From an uncultured Collinsella sp. (GTDB lineage Bacteria; Actinomycetota; Coriobacteriia; Coriobacteriales; Coriobacteriaceae), in contig CABUXL010000015.1 of the NCBI GenBank assembly GCA_902495525.1, forward strand, positions 1 to 39,523: DNA of 39,523 nucleotides. The letters are read 5' to 3'. Below are positions 1-8,797 of this stretch, in pieces; positions within the stretch are counted from its first letter, which is position 1, and every line of letters starts with the position of its first letter. The position numbers and the translations under genes are program-made. Below the pieces are notes generated by a model that was not told the DNA's origin, made no database searches, and was given only the letters and a program-made list of their open reading frames with translations.

Positions 1-2202
1 CAAGACCAGCGCGGGCAAGGCGGGCACGGAGCCATCCCCCTCTCCGCTGGCATGCTGCTCGTAACGCTCGGCGTCGTCTATGGCGACATCGGCACGAGCC
101 CCATGTACACCATGAAATCAATCGTCGCCAACAACGGCGGCATCGGTACCGTCAGCGAGGACATGATCCTGGGCGCGCTTTCGCTCGTCATCTGGACCAT
201 GACGCTCGTGACCACGGTCAAGTACGTGGTAATCGCCATGAAGGCCGACAACCACAACGAAGGCGGCATCTTCGCCCTGTTCAGCCTCGTACGCAAGGTG
301 GCACCATGGCTGATTCTGCCCGCCATGATCGGCGGTGCGGCACTGCTTGCCGACGGCATCCTCACCCCCGCCGTCACGGTCACCACAGCCATCGAGGGTC
401 TGCGCACCATCGAATGGGGCCATGCGCTGCTGGGCGACGGCCAGACCAACGTCATCATTATTACCATCATCATTATCTGCGGCCTATTTGCCATGCAGCG
501 CGCCGGCACCTCGTCAATCGGCAAGCTGTTCGGCCCGCTCATGACGCTGTGGTTCCTGTTCCTGGCAGGCGCCGGTCTGTTCAACATGCTCGGCAACCTG
601 TCCATCTTGCGCGCGCTCAACCCCATCCGCGGCATTATGTTCCTGTTCTCGCCCATCAACCATTCGGGCATTATGGTGCTCGGCTTTGTCTTCCTGTCGA
701 CAACCGGTGCCGAGGCACTCTACTCGGACATGGGCCACGTGGGCAAGGCAAACATCTATGCATCCTGGCCATTTGTTAAGGCGGCCCTTATCCTCAACTA
801 TCTGGGTCAGGGAGCCTGGCTGCTCGCCAATAACTCCAACCCCCAGATGCTCGCGATGGATATCGTCAACCCGTTCTATATGATGCTCCCCGAGCCCCTA
901 CGCCCCTTTGCCATCGTGCTTTCGGCCGTGGCGGCCATCATCGCCTCACAGGCGCTCATCACCGGCTCGTTCTCGCTGGTATCCGAGGCAACGCGCCTGA
1001 ACCTTATGCCGCACCTGCGCATCCACTACCCCAGCGACACCAAGGGCCAGCTCTATATTCCGCTCGTCAATAACATCATGTGGGTCGGCTGCATCTTCAT
1101 CGTGCTGCTGTTCCAAAACTCCGAGCGCATGGAGAGTGCCTACGGCCTCGCCATTACCGTGACCATGCTTATGACCACCACGCTTTTGACAAGCTATATC
1201 GCCGGCATTCTCAAGCACAAGCTGGGCGCCTGCTTCTTTGCCCTGCTTTTTGGCGCCATCGAGCTCTGCTTCTTTGCCTCGTGCCTCACCATGTTCTTTG
1301 ACGGCGGCTATGTCATGATCTTCCTGGCCTCGCTGCTGTTTGGCCTTATGTACGTGTGGCGCCGCGGTACCGCCATCGAGCGCACGCAGACGATCCTGCT
1401 GCCCGTCTCCAAGTACATCGATCAACTCAACCGCTTGCGCAACGACGAGACCTATCCCGTGCTCGCCGACAACCTGGTGTTCCTCACCAACAGCCCCGAC
1501 CCGCTCACGCTCGACCGCGATGTGCTCTATTCCATCCTGGACAAGCACCCCAAGCGCGCCAAGGCATACTGGTTTATCAACGTGCACGTTACCGACGAGC
1601 CCTATACGCACGAGTATTCCGTCGAGACCTTTGGCACGGACTTTTTGTTCCGCGTGCGCTTGGACCTGGGCTTTAAGGTCAACCAGCGCATCAATGCCTA
1701 CCTGCGCCAGATTGTTGGCGACTTGATGGCATCGGGCGAGCTGCCGCCGCAGCATCACACCTACTCCATCTACGAGACGCGCGGCAACGTGGGCGACTTC
1801 CGTTTTTGCATGCTGCGCAAGATGCTTGCCCCCGAAACGGACATCAACCGCAACGACCACCGCGTCATGGCCATCAAGTACGCCGTCCGCCGCGCCTGCG
1901 GAAGCCCGGCACGCTGGTACGGTCTTGAGAACTCGGCCATCATCATCGAGTACGTGCCCCTCTTTGCCCGCATGCGTCCGGCAGTCAAGCTTGTACGCAC
2001 CCATGTGCCACTCGAGATCCAGATCGAAGAAGCCGAGGAAATGGAAGTCGATATCTTCTCGGACGACCTGGTCAACGGCAACGAAGCCGGTAGGAACATG
2101 AACGTCGACCCCACCGAGCTGCTCGAGAGCGTCGCCGATACGCCCGAACAGCAACAGCTCGACGGCCTCGAGAGCGAACAACTCAACGACGCCAACTTCT
2201 AG
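1..2202 (+). CDS. kup: Kup-family potassium uptake transporter (5' end missing)
   Basis: This is a K+ importer (probably K+/H+ symport) of the cytoplasmic membrane, KUP/HAK/KT family. The reading frame is open to base 1, so the gene starts before the window. The ATG at 52 is internal, because the conserved first-helix motif GVVYGDIGTSPMYT follows it immediately. About 12 hydrophobic segments fill roughly the first 430 visible residues. They are followed by a hydrophilic cytosolic C-terminal domain of about 270 residues, as usual for the family. The last 40 residues are acidic and Asn/Gln-rich. A hairpin follows 22 bases after the stop. The gene is otherwise complete and has no frameshift. Family assignment is very secure; the exact coupling ion is known only for the family. 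Confidence 0.95.
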   Translation, partial: QDQRGQGGHGAIPLSAGMLLVTLGVVYGDIGTSPMYTMKSIVANNGGIGTVSEDMILGALSLVIWTMTLVTTVKYVVIAMKADNHNEGGIFALFSLVRKVAPWLILPAMIGGAALLADGILTPAVTVTTAIEGLRTIEWGHALLGDGQTNVIIITIIIICGLFAMQRAGTSSIGKLFGPLMTLWFLFLAGAGLFNMLGNLSILRALNPIRGIMFLFSPINHSGIMVLGFVFLSTTGAEALYSDMGHVGKANIYASWPFVKAALILNYLGQGAWLLANNSNPQMLAMDIVNPFYMMLPEPLRPFAIVLSAVAAIIASQALITGSFSLVSEATRLNLMPHLRIHYPSDTKGQLYIPLVNNIMWVGCIFIVLLFQNSERMESAYGLAITVTMLMTTTLLTSYIAGILKHKLGACFFALLFGAIELCFFASCLTMFFDGGYVMIFLASLLFGLMYVWRRGTAIERTQTILLPVSKYIDQLNRLRNDETYPVLADNLVFLTNSPDPLTLDRDVLYSILDKHPKRAKAYWFINVHVTDEPYTHEYSVETFGTDFLFRVRLDLGFKVNQRINAYLRQIVGDLMASGELPPQHHTYSIYETRGNVGDFRFCMLRKMLAPETDINRNDHRVMAIKYAVRRACGSPARWYGLENSAIIIEYVPLFARMRPAVKLVRTHVPLEIQIEEAEEMEVDIFSDDLVNGNEAGRNMNVDPTELLESVADTPEQQQLDGLESEQLNDANF

Positions 2203-2223
2203 CGAAGTCACAAATCAACGACA

Positions 2224-2260
2224 GCGACCCTGCACCTCACGGGAGATGCAGGGCCGCTTT
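2224..2260. terminator. Hairpin between kup and the convergent hydrolase gene
   Basis: The arms GCGACCCTGCA (2224-2234) and TGCAGGGCCGC (2247-2257) pair with one mismatch around a 12-base loop and are followed by TTT. It sits between two convergent genes and could stop transcription from both sides. The U-tract is short, so termination strength is uncertain. Confidence 0.6.
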
Positions 2261-2281
2261 GCATTGCAGTAAAGCTATCGT

Positions 2282-3247
2282 CTACGAACGGCGCGGCTCG
2301 GGAACCACGAGCCTATCGGGGCTCGCGCCCTCCGCGTCCATCAGGCTCACGTAGCGAATCGACGGATCCCCATACATCGCGTAGTAATAATTGCCCGTGC
2401 GCGCGCTAAAGCATCCGGTATAGATAGTCTTCTCGAACTTGCCATCGCCCATCCTGGACGCTCCCTCGATCATCACCACGCCCTCGAGTGAACGGAACAT
2501 GCGGACGACGTTTTCGGTCTCGCTCTCCTTTTGCGGATAATTGGCATTGAGATACGCCGCCTTTACAAAACGGCTCGGCGAATAGCAGTCACCCGGAATA
2601 CCGCGCATGCCGGCACCCGCGCCATAGGGCTTGAGCTCGGCACCGCGCCATGTCGCCGTCTGTGGAAAATCGCTTGTGGCGGTGATATAGGTGCGCAGGT
2701 TTTCCATGTGCCACGGGAAGGTCGGCTGGTTGGCAAGGGTGTCGACCGGATCGTCGTATACATGCAGGCCATCAGCCATCATCTCGACCACGATGCTGCG
2801 CTGGCTGTCGCCGATAATCCAATGGAGCAGCGACACACCCAGCCCCTCTCCGGCAGATTTGGCGACAATCACTGTGTCGCGCAGCGCGGCCTCGACCTCA
2901 TCGACCGTCGAGAACGTCGCTGCCACCCACAGGGGAAACTCATAGGCCGCAATATTGGTCTTGCCGTCGACAGGGTCCTCGGCATACTCGGCATAACCCG
3001 GGAAATTGAGACCCGCCACGGCGAGGCCCGCATCGTTACCGCAATCGAAAAACATGGGATAGTTCTTGTAATCGATGCACATACCGATCACCGCGTGTGC
3101 CGCTGTCGCGTCGTCGATAAACGAATACGGAATGTGAAACCCGCGCGGCATCACGCGAACCTGTTGGCCGTAGTCAAAGCTCCAGTCGAGGTTGCGGCCC
3201 AGATACATGTGGCCAGAATTATCGGTAAATCGAATACTCGTGCACAT
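2282..3247 (-). CDS. Choloylglycine hydrolase family (bile salt hydrolase-like Ntn amidase)
   Basis: This N-terminal-nucleophile amidase would cleave C-N amide bonds, most plausibly deconjugating glycine or taurine bile salts. The start is set at the ATG at 3247. AGGAGG lies four bases upstream, and the product then begins Met-Cys, so removal of Met exposes Cys2 as the nucleophile; a longer frame to 3310 would bury it. At 321 residues it has the family length. Visible active-site residues are Cys2, Arg18, Asp21, Asn81 (in GLNFPGY), Asn173 (in LANQPTF) and Arg226 (in SPSRFVK). These match the bile salt hydrolase set Cys2/Arg18/Asp21/Asn82/Asn175/Arg228. Penicillin V acylases usually have Tyr at the Asn82 position, so Asn81 favours bile salts. 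No signal peptide is visible, so the enzyme is probably cytoplasmic. Substrate is inferred. Confidence 0.85.
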   Translation of the reverse strand: MCTSIRFTDNSGHMYLGRNLDWSFDYGQQVRVMPRGFHIPYSFIDDATAAHAVIGMCIDYKNYPMFFDCGNDAGLAVAGLNFPGYAEYAEDPVDGKTNIAAYEFPLWVAATFSTVDEVEAALRDTVIVAKSAGEGLGVSLLHWIIGDSQRSIVVEMMADGLHVYDDPVDTLANQPTFPWHMENLRTYITATSDFPQTATWRGAELKPYGAGAGMRGIPGDCYSPSRFVKAAYLNANYPQKESETENVVRMFRSLEGVVMIEGASRMGDGKFEKTIYTGCFSARTGNYYYAMYGDPSIRYVSLMDAEGASPDRLVVPEPRRS

Positions 3248-3310
3248 AGCGCCTCCTAGCCTTACGTTCTTGCTAAGATTATTGTCTCCAAACAAAAAGG
3301 CGCTAAACAC

Positions 3311-3346
3311 AAAAGCCCGGACATGACAACAATGTCACGCCCGGGA
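3311..3346 (-). terminator. Intrinsic terminator of the deformylase-like gene
   Basis: Read on the minus strand, CCCGGGCGTGACA pairs imperfectly with TGTCATGTCCGGG and is followed by CTTTT. It begins about 33 bases after the stop of the 3379-3798 gene and ends before the start of the hydrolase gene, so the two are probably separate transcripts. Confidence 0.7.
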
Positions 3347-3378
3347 CAAAAGCGACAAAGAGCGGTGCTGTAGTCACC

Positions 3379-3798
3379 CTAGACAAGTTTACCTTGGCAG
3401 TGGTCGATCATATGCTGGATCATCTGCGCCTCAAAGCCCGCGTAGTCGCGGCGGCACTCCTTCATCTTGCCGTCGACGATCTGATCAAAGGCAACCTTGC
3501 ACTTGATGTAGCGCGTGGACTTGGTGATCTCGTCGTGCGTCAGGCAGCTCTCCTCCATCTTGCTGGCGCCCAGACCAAACACCAGACGGGGGTTGTAGAG
3601 CACGTGGGGCTCGCCGGCGTCGTCCAGGTAGACGCAGACCTTCTTGGTAACGCCAATCTGGTTAGCGGCAAGGCAGCCGGCATCGTCGAGCGACTTGATG
3701 GTATCGATCAGGTCCTGAGCAACCGACTCGTCCTCGACGGTCGCAACCTCGCAACGCTGGGACAGGATAGCCTCGTCGTGGCAAAGCTCTTTAATCAT
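3379..3798 (-). CDS. Peptide deformylase-like protein with altered HExxH motif
   Basis: The protein has the short clostridial-type peptide deformylase fold (139 residues). The start is set at the second ATG (3798): GGAGG sits five bases upstream and overlaps an upstream ATG at 3810 that has no site of its own. Motif 1 is GCLAANQIG (Gln47), motif 2 is EESCLTHD (Cys85) and motif 3 is QHMIDH (129-133). The metal ligands Cys85, His129 and His133 are present. The glutamate that acts as general base in deformylases (QHExDH) is replaced by Met130, encoded by an unambiguous ATG. In the family that Glu is needed for removing formyl groups from nascent proteins, so this copy may be inactive, use another chemistry, or bind without cleaving. 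A canonical def is expected elsewhere in the genome. Fold is secure; deformylase activity is doubtful. Confidence 0.8.
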   Translation of the reverse strand: MIKELCHDEAILSQRCEVATVEDESVAQDLIDTIKSLDDAGCLAANQIGVTKKVCVYLDDAGEPHVLYNPRLVFGLGASKMEESCLTHDEITKSTRYIKCKVAFDQIVDGKMKECRRDYAGFEAQMIQHMIDHCQGKLV

Positions 3799-3930
3799 AC
3801 GTTCCTCCATAGGGGTCGTTGTAACCGCTTAAGTATACGGTACCCATACATTTTCATGCGAAAAATACCGTCCGTCTGCTACAAAGCGCCGAACATCAAC
3901 ATGCGAGGAACAACAGCGTCGTAAAGGGGC

Positions 3931-3975
3931 TATAGTGGGTGAGTTCGTGTCAATCGGCCTAAACTCGGGGCCGAA
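3931..3975 (+). promoter_or_regulatory. Possible promoter and leader hairpin of the purine permease gene
   Basis: A TATAGT -10-like hexamer lies at 3931-3936 without a good -35. A hairpin TCGGCC/GGCCGA follows at 3955-3975, ending five bases before the ribosome binding site at 3981. It may mark the start of the leader. I could not match a purine riboswitch core here. Confidence 0.3.
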
Positions 3976-3991
3976 CAATGAAAGGGTATGC

Positions 3992-5302
3992 ATGGACGAA
4001 CTATTTCACGTCAGCGAGCGCAAGTCCACAATCGGGACCGAACTCCGCGCTGGACTGACAACATTCCTGGCAATGGCCTACATCATCGCCGTCAACCCCG
4101 CGGTGCTCTCGGGCGCTGGCATCGATGCGGGAGCGCTTGCCTGCGCCACCTGCCTGGGCGCCGGCATCATGACCATCTGCATGGGCATCTTCGCCAACCG
4201 CCCGCTCGCCTGCGCGTCGGGCTTAGGCGTCAACGCGATGATCGCTGGAATCGCCACCACCGTCTGCGGCGGTGACTGGCACGTGGCCATGAGCGTCATC
4301 TTCCTTGAGGGCGTCGTCATCTTGCTGCTCGTGCTTTGTGGCCTGCGTGAGGCCATCATGGACGCCATCCCGGTTGTCCTGCGTCACGCCATCTCGGTGG
4401 GTCTGGGCCTGTTCATCGCCATGATTGGCCTGTGCGATGCCGGCATTATCACCGCTGGCGCCGGTACACTCGTCGGTCTGGGCGACATCACCTCCCCCAC
4501 CTTCATCGTCGGCATCATCTCCATCCTGGTGACGGTCGCCCTCGCCTGCCGCAACGTCCCCGGCTCGCTGCTCATCGGCATCGTCGTCGCCGTCATCGCC
4601 GGTATCCCCCTAGGTGTGACCCAGGCTCCGACCGGTATCATCGCCCCGCTCGACTTCTCGAGCATCGGTGGCCCCATCGCCGACGCCGGCGGCGTGCCCG
4701 CCATCGTCAAGGTCCTTACCGACCCCGCGCTCCTCGTCATCTCGTTCTCGCTGCTCATGAGTGACTTCTTCGACACCATGGGCACCGCGATGGCCGTGGC
4801 CAAGCAGGGCGAGTTCCTCACCGACGACGGCAACGTCGAGAATATCAAGGAGATCCTGATCGTCGACTCCGCCGCCGCCGCTGTGGGCGGTTTCATGGGC
4901 GTCTCCTCCATCACCACCTTCGTCGAGTCCACTTCCGGCGCCGCCGACGGTGGCCGCACGGGCCTCACCTCCGTCACCACCGGCGTGCTGTTCATTCTCG
5001 CCGCGTTCTTCTCCCCCATCGTCACCATCGTTTCCAGCGCCGCCACCTGCGGTGCTCTGGTCTACGTCGGCTACCTCATGATGAGCGAGGCCTCCGAGAT
5101 CGATTGGTCCGACGTGTCGCAGGGTTTCCCGGCGTTCATGATTGTCGCCGGCGTGCCCTTCACCTACTCCATCTCTGCCGGCATTGGTCTGGGCTTTATC
5201 GCCTACGTGATCGTCGCGCTCTTTAAGGGCGAGGCCTCCAAGATCAAGCCGCTCATGTGGATCGCAGCCCTTGCCTTCCTCGTCTACTTCTTCGTGGCGT
5301 AA
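3992..5302 (+). CDS. NCS2/AzgA-type purine permease
   Basis: This proton-coupled nucleobase importer is related to the AzgA adenine/guanine/hypoxanthine branch of the NCS2 family and sits in the cytoplasmic membrane. The ATG at 3992 was chosen because AAAGGG lies five bases upstream and the product then starts at the usual place (MDELFHVSERKS). The frame extends 19 codons further without a binding site. At 436 residues it has family length. Diagnostic stretches are the first helix GLTTFLAMAYIIAVNP, SGLGVNAM, DFFDTMGTAMAVAK in the substrate region, and VESTSGAADGGRTGLTSV. About 12-14 hydrophobic segments are visible. It is followed by a strong terminator and appears monocistronic. Purine specificity is inferred from the subfamily. 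Confidence 0.9.
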   Translation: MDELFHVSERKSTIGTELRAGLTTFLAMAYIIAVNPAVLSGAGIDAGALACATCLGAGIMTICMGIFANRPLACASGLGVNAMIAGIATTVCGGDWHVAMSVIFLEGVVILLLVLCGLREAIMDAIPVVLRHAISVGLGLFIAMIGLCDAGIITAGAGTLVGLGDITSPTFIVGIISILVTVALACRNVPGSLLIGIVVAVIAGIPLGVTQAPTGIIAPLDFSSIGGPIADAGGVPAIVKVLTDPALLVISFSLLMSDFFDTMGTAMAVAKQGEFLTDDGNVENIKEILIVDSAAAAVGGFMGVSSITTFVESTSGAADGGRTGLTSVTTGVLFILAAFFSPIVTIVSSAATCGALVYVGYLMMSEASEIDWSDVSQGFPAFMIVAGVPFTYSISAGIGLGFIAYVIVALFKGEASKIKPLMWIAALAFLVYFFVA

Positions 5303-5329
5303 CGGCATAGTCTGCCGAAGCAAAACAAC

Positions 5330-5370
5330 AAGGCGCGGAGTCGCATCGAACGGCTCCGCGCCTTTCTTTT
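5330..5370 (+). terminator. Intrinsic terminator of the purine permease gene
   Basis: Perfect 11-bp stem AAGGCGCGGAG/CTCCGCGCCTT with a 13-base loop, followed by TCTTTT. It lies 27 bases after the permease stop. Confidence 0.92.
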
Positions 5371-5391
5371 AGCGTCTGCCCCCGTGCCAGC

Positions 5392-6105
5392 GTGCGACAA
5401 TTGAGGCTGTCAATATCACAACACCGAGAGAAGCCTGCCTTGGAAGCGCATCATAAGCAGATAACCGTTTATTCAGAGCGTGCGGAAGGTACGCCCGTCA
5501 TCTACCTCCCCGTGGTTATGGGCGACGGTAGTGAAGTCTACGAGCGCTGCCGAGAGCTCGACTGCCCGCCGTTCACCCTTGTCGCCATCGGAGGACTCGA
5601 TTGGAATCGCGAGCTGAGCCCCTGGGAATGTGAGGGAACTATACGAGATGCCGAGCCCTTTGGTGGACAGGCTGCTGGTTTTCTTGACGAGTTGTTGAAG
5701 CAGATAATCCCAGAGGCCGAATCATCGCTCCCGCAACCGCCCACCTGGCGCGGCGTTGTCGGCTATTCGTTGGCGGGTCTTTTTGCACTGTGGGCACTTT
5801 GGCAAACAGATGTCTTTGAGCGCGCGGCGAGTGCATCGGGGTCGCTGTGGTTCCCCGGCTTTATCGACTACGCGCGTGAGCGCACGATGACAGCCACGCC
5901 CGACGCCGCCTATCTGTCGCTCGGTAAAAAGGAAACCAAGACGCCCAACCGCATGATGCGGCACGTACTCGACGACACGCGCGCGATGGAAGAGCTGTTT
6001 GTCGAGCGTGACATTCCAACAACGCTGGAGCTCAACCCCGGCAATCACTTTGCCCAAACTGACCTGCGCATGGCGCGCGGCATCCACTGGATACTGACGC
6101 ATTAA
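5392..6105 (+). CDS. Alpha/beta-hydrolase esterase (Esterase D / enterochelin esterase-like)
   Basis: This is a putative cytoplasmic serine esterase of 237 residues. The nucleophile elbow is GYSLAG (Ser near residue 125) and a C-terminal GNHF supplies the likely catalytic His. The acidic member should lie between them but cannot be assigned. The spacing resembles the putative esterase family (PF00756). The start is uncertain. GTG at 5392 has no convincing ribosome binding site, while TTG at 5440 has CGAGAG nine bases upstream and gives a 221-residue protein starting just before the conserved core (QITVYSERAEG). It sits between two terminators, so it is probably its own transcript. The substrate is unknown. 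Confidence 0.75.
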   Translation: MRQLRLSISQHREKPALEAHHKQITVYSERAEGTPVIYLPVVMGDGSEVYERCRELDCPPFTLVAIGGLDWNRELSPWECEGTIRDAEPFGGQAAGFLDELLKQIIPEAESSLPQPPTWRGVVGYSLAGLFALWALWQTDVFERAASASGSLWFPGFIDYARERTMTATPDAAYLSLGKKETKTPNRMMRHVLDDTRAMEELFVERDIPTTLELNPGNHFAQTDLRMARGIHWILTH

Positions 6106-6145
6106 AAATGGCGTCCACGCGTACATACGCATGGACGCCATTTTT
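6104..6145. terminator. Bidirectional intrinsic terminator (esterase / uraA)
   Basis: Perfect 14-bp arms AAAAATGGCGTCCA (6104-6117) and TGGACGCCATTTTT (6132-6145). The A-run on one side and the T-run on the other give a U-tract in both directions. It serves the convergent genes on each side and overlaps the esterase stop codon. Confidence 0.93.
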
Positions 6146-6165
6146 AATTTGGCTGAACGCAGCTA

Positions 6166-7500
6166 CTATTCAGCAGTCTCCTCAAGCTCGGAAGTATCGA
6201 ACTCAAAGTCATTACCGGGCAGGATGGCGTTGAGCACAATGCCCACCAGCGAGCCCACGGCAAGGCCCGAAAGCGAAATCGTCACGCCGCCCAGCTCCAG
6301 CACGATGGCACCGGCGGTACTGTAGGCAATGCCGAGCGAAAGCACGAGCACCAGCGCGGCCACCAGCACGTTGCGGTTGTTCTGGAAATCAACCTGATTC
6401 TCGATGAGGTTACGCACGCCAACGGCGCTGATCATGCCGTAGAGCACGAGCGACACACCGCCGATAACGCACGCCGGCATGGCGGCAATCACCGCAGCAA
6501 ACTTGGGGCAGAACGAAAGCACAATGGCGCAGCAGGCGGCAATGCGAATCACACGCGGGTCGAACACGCGCGTAAGCGCAAGCACGCCGGTGTTCTCGCC
6601 ATACGTGGTGTTGGCCGGAGCGCCAAAGAGCGACGCCAAGATGGTCGCCAGGCCATCGCCGAGTAGGGTACGGTGCAGACCGGGATCGGCAATGTAATTG
6701 CGTTCGCAGGTAGAGCCAATGGCGGAGATATCGCCAATGTGCTCAATCATGGTCGCAAAGGCCAGCGGCATGATGGTGATGATGGCCGTCGTGGCAAGAC
6801 CGCTATCGAACTGCGGGCCAAAGAGCGCAAACACGGTGTTGCCCCACACGATGGGCAGACCGACCCAGGGGGCGGCTGCGACGCCAGAGAAGTCGACCTC
6901 GCCCAACGCGGCCGCAACGGCATAGCTCACCACAACGCCCAGCAAAATCGGCACGATCTTGACCATGCCGCGGCCCCAAATATTGCAGACGACGATCACG
7001 GCCACAGCGATGACGGCGACAAGCCAGTTGGTCTGGCAGTTGGCAATGGCAGAGCTTGCCAAGATCAGGCCGATGGAAATGACGATGGGGCCGGTCACCA
7101 CCGGCGGGAAGAAACGCATAACGCGCTTGGCGCCAAAGGCACGGAACAGGGCCGCCAGCACCGGATAGAGCAGGCCGGCGCAGGCTACGCCCAGGCAGGC
7201 GTAGGGCAAAAGCTCGGTCTCTCCGTTGGGCGCGATTGCGGCATAACCAGCAATAAAGGCAAACGATGAGCCCAAAAATGCCGGCACCTTACCGCGCGAC
7301 AGGAAGTGGAACAACAGTGTGCCGATGCCGGCGAACAGAAGCGTCGCCGAAACGGAAAGGCCGGTAAGCACGGGCACGAGCACCGTGGCTCCGAACATCG
7401 CAAACATGTGTTGCAAACCCAACACAAACATGCGCGGGCGGCCGAGCGACGATGCATCGTAGATGGCATCGGTGACGGCGGGCGTCGAGGATTGGGACAT
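6166..7500 (-). CDS. uraA: Uracil permease (NCS2, UraA type)
   Basis: Proton-coupled uracil (possibly also xanthine) importer of the cytoplasmic membrane, 444 residues with about 14 hydrophobic segments. Family signatures are LGLQHMFAMFGATVLVP in the first helix, MIEHIGDISAIG with the conserved substrate-contact Glu, and NTTYGENTGVLALTRV near the half-helix of the second repeat. The ATG at 7500 is supported by AAAGGA five bases upstream. The C-terminus is acidic (FEFDTSELEETAE). It is monocistronic between the shared terminator and a leader of roughly 120 bases (7501-7623), in which I found no PyrR-type antiterminator. With the AzgA-type permease 860 bases away, the region carries both purine and pyrimidine salvage import. 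Confidence 0.93.
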   Translation of the reverse strand: MSQSSTPAVTDAIYDASSLGRPRMFVLGLQHMFAMFGATVLVPVLTGLSVSATLLFAGIGTLLFHFLSRGKVPAFLGSSFAFIAGYAAIAPNGETELLPYACLGVACAGLLYPVLAALFRAFGAKRVMRFFPPVVTGPIVISIGLILASSAIANCQTNWLVAVIAVAVIVVCNIWGRGMVKIVPILLGVVVSYAVAAALGEVDFSGVAAAPWVGLPIVWGNTVFALFGPQFDSGLATTAIITIMPLAFATMIEHIGDISAIGSTCERNYIADPGLHRTLLGDGLATILASLFGAPANTTYGENTGVLALTRVFDPRVIRIAACCAIVLSFCPKFAAVIAAMPACVIGGVSLVLYGMISAVGVRNLIENQVDFQNNRNVLVAALVLVLSLGIAYSTAGAIVLELGGVTISLSGLAVGSLVGIVLNAILPGNDFEFDTSELEETAE

Positions 7501-7623
7501 GGAAGTCCTTTCATGATGGAAGGGCGATCAGGTATATCGGATAACCTGCCCGAACGATACGATCCGAACCATTGTACGTGATACACCATGTCTCGCGCGC
7601 GCCGTCACCTGCAAACGGTAGCG

Positions 7624-8757
7624 TTACTTCCAAACGCGCTCGGCAATGCGCTTGACCAGCGCGATCTTTGCCCACTGCTCGTCCTCGGTCAGCTTGTTGC
7701 CAATCTCACAGCTGGCAAAGCCGCACTGGGGCGACAGGTACAGGTTCTCGAGCGGCACATACTTTGCGGCCTCGTGGATACGTTCGACGATAACGTCCTC
7801 GTCCTCAAGCTCAGCCGCCTTTGTAGTGACCAGTCCCAGCACGACCTTCTTGCCGGGAGCAACGTACTTGAGCGGCTCAAAGCCACCGGCGCGCGGCGTA
7901 TCGAACTCAAGGTAGAACGCATCGACGTCCTCGTGCGCAAACAGGTACGGTGCAATGGGATCGTAACCACCCTCGAAGGCATACGTGGAGTGATAGTTGC
8001 CGCGACACACGTGCGTATTGATAACCAGATCGTCGGGCTTGCCCGCGATGGCGGCATTGTTGAGCGCCACGCCCAGCTCGCTCACTTTTTGCAGGTCAAC
8101 CGGGCTCATGCCGGTCTTGGACACAAAGTCGGTATCGCAATAGATGCCCCAGGTGCAGTCATCAAATTGGATGTTGCGGCAACCCGCGGCATACAGGTCG
8201 GCAATCACGGTGCGGTATGCTGCGGCAATGGCATCGGCGAGCTCTTCGTCGGTCTTATAGACGGCACGCAGGCTCTCCTGCTGGCCATCACAGCGGTCGA
8301 GTGTGACTTCGGAGAACGTCTGGATCGGCGCCGGAATGGTCTGGCGCGCGATCTGGCCCTCACCCTCGAGCGACTTGACAAATTTGAAGTGCTCGACGAA
8401 CGGATGGTTCTCGCCGCTAATGGGACCGGTTACCGCGGCGGTGTCGGCGGTAGTCTCCTCATCGTGAAACATGTAGCCCGTGCGCGAGGCGCGGCGCTCA
8501 ATGCCGTTGAGTCCCCACATAAAATCGAGGTGCCAGTAGCTGCGGCGGAACTCGCCATCGGTAATCACCTGCAGGCCGGCAGCCTTCTGCTTGGCCACTA
8601 AGTCGCGGATGGCCTCGTCCTCGACGGCCTTAAGGCCGGAAGCGTCGAGTTTACCCGCGACATAGGCGGCACGGGCATCCTTTACAGCCTGCGGACGAAG
8701 AAAACTGCCGACGATATCGGCGCGAAACGGCGCGTTCGGTTGAATCGAAGTGCTCAT
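7624..8757 (-). CDS. Cobalamin-independent methionine-synthase-like methyltransferase (YxjG/YxjH type)
   Basis: This corresponds to the C-terminal catalytic half of MetE, in the stand-alone form known from Bacillus YxjG/YxjH, and would methylate homocysteine or a related thiol. The start is set at the second ATG (8757), with AAGGGAG about seven bases upstream, giving 377 residues as in that group; the longer frame to 8775 lacks a site. The N-terminus PFRADIVGSFLRPQ is typical. Probable zinc ligands are the His and Cys of NTHVCRGN and the Cys of PQCGF near the C-terminus, with an acidic ligand between them. The N-terminal folate-binding half of full MetE is absent, so the methyl donor is uncertain. 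A MET-box-like operator lies about 90 bases upstream, and a methionine-type LysR gene precedes it on the same strand. Both support a role in methionine metabolism. Confidence 0.88.
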   Translation of the reverse strand: MSTSIQPNAPFRADIVGSFLRPQAVKDARAAYVAGKLDASGLKAVEDEAIRDLVAKQKAAGLQVITDGEFRRSYWHLDFMWGLNGIERRASRTGYMFHDEETTADTAAVTGPISGENHPFVEHFKFVKSLEGEGQIARQTIPAPIQTFSEVTLDRCDGQQESLRAVYKTDEELADAIAAAYRTVIADLYAAGCRNIQFDDCTWGIYCDTDFVSKTGMSPVDLQKVSELGVALNNAAIAGKPDDLVINTHVCRGNYHSTYAFEGGYDPIAPYLFAHEDVDAFYLEFDTPRAGGFEPLKYVAPGKKVVLGLVTTKAAELEDEDVIVERIHEAAKYVPLENLYLSPQCGFASCEIGNKLTEDEQWAKIALVKRIAERVWK

Positions 8758-8797
8758 AGGTATCTCCCTTTGCATTGGTTGCTTTACTGGGACAGAG

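Noticed and set aside
946..2211. 421-codon open frame on the minus strand
   Set aside because: Antisense to kup; His/Val-rich low-complexity translation typical of a shadow frame in G+C-rich DNA.
3811..3991. Purine riboswitch before the AzgA-type permease
   Set aside because: The expected conserved joining regions of the aptamer are not found; only a short hairpin is seen.
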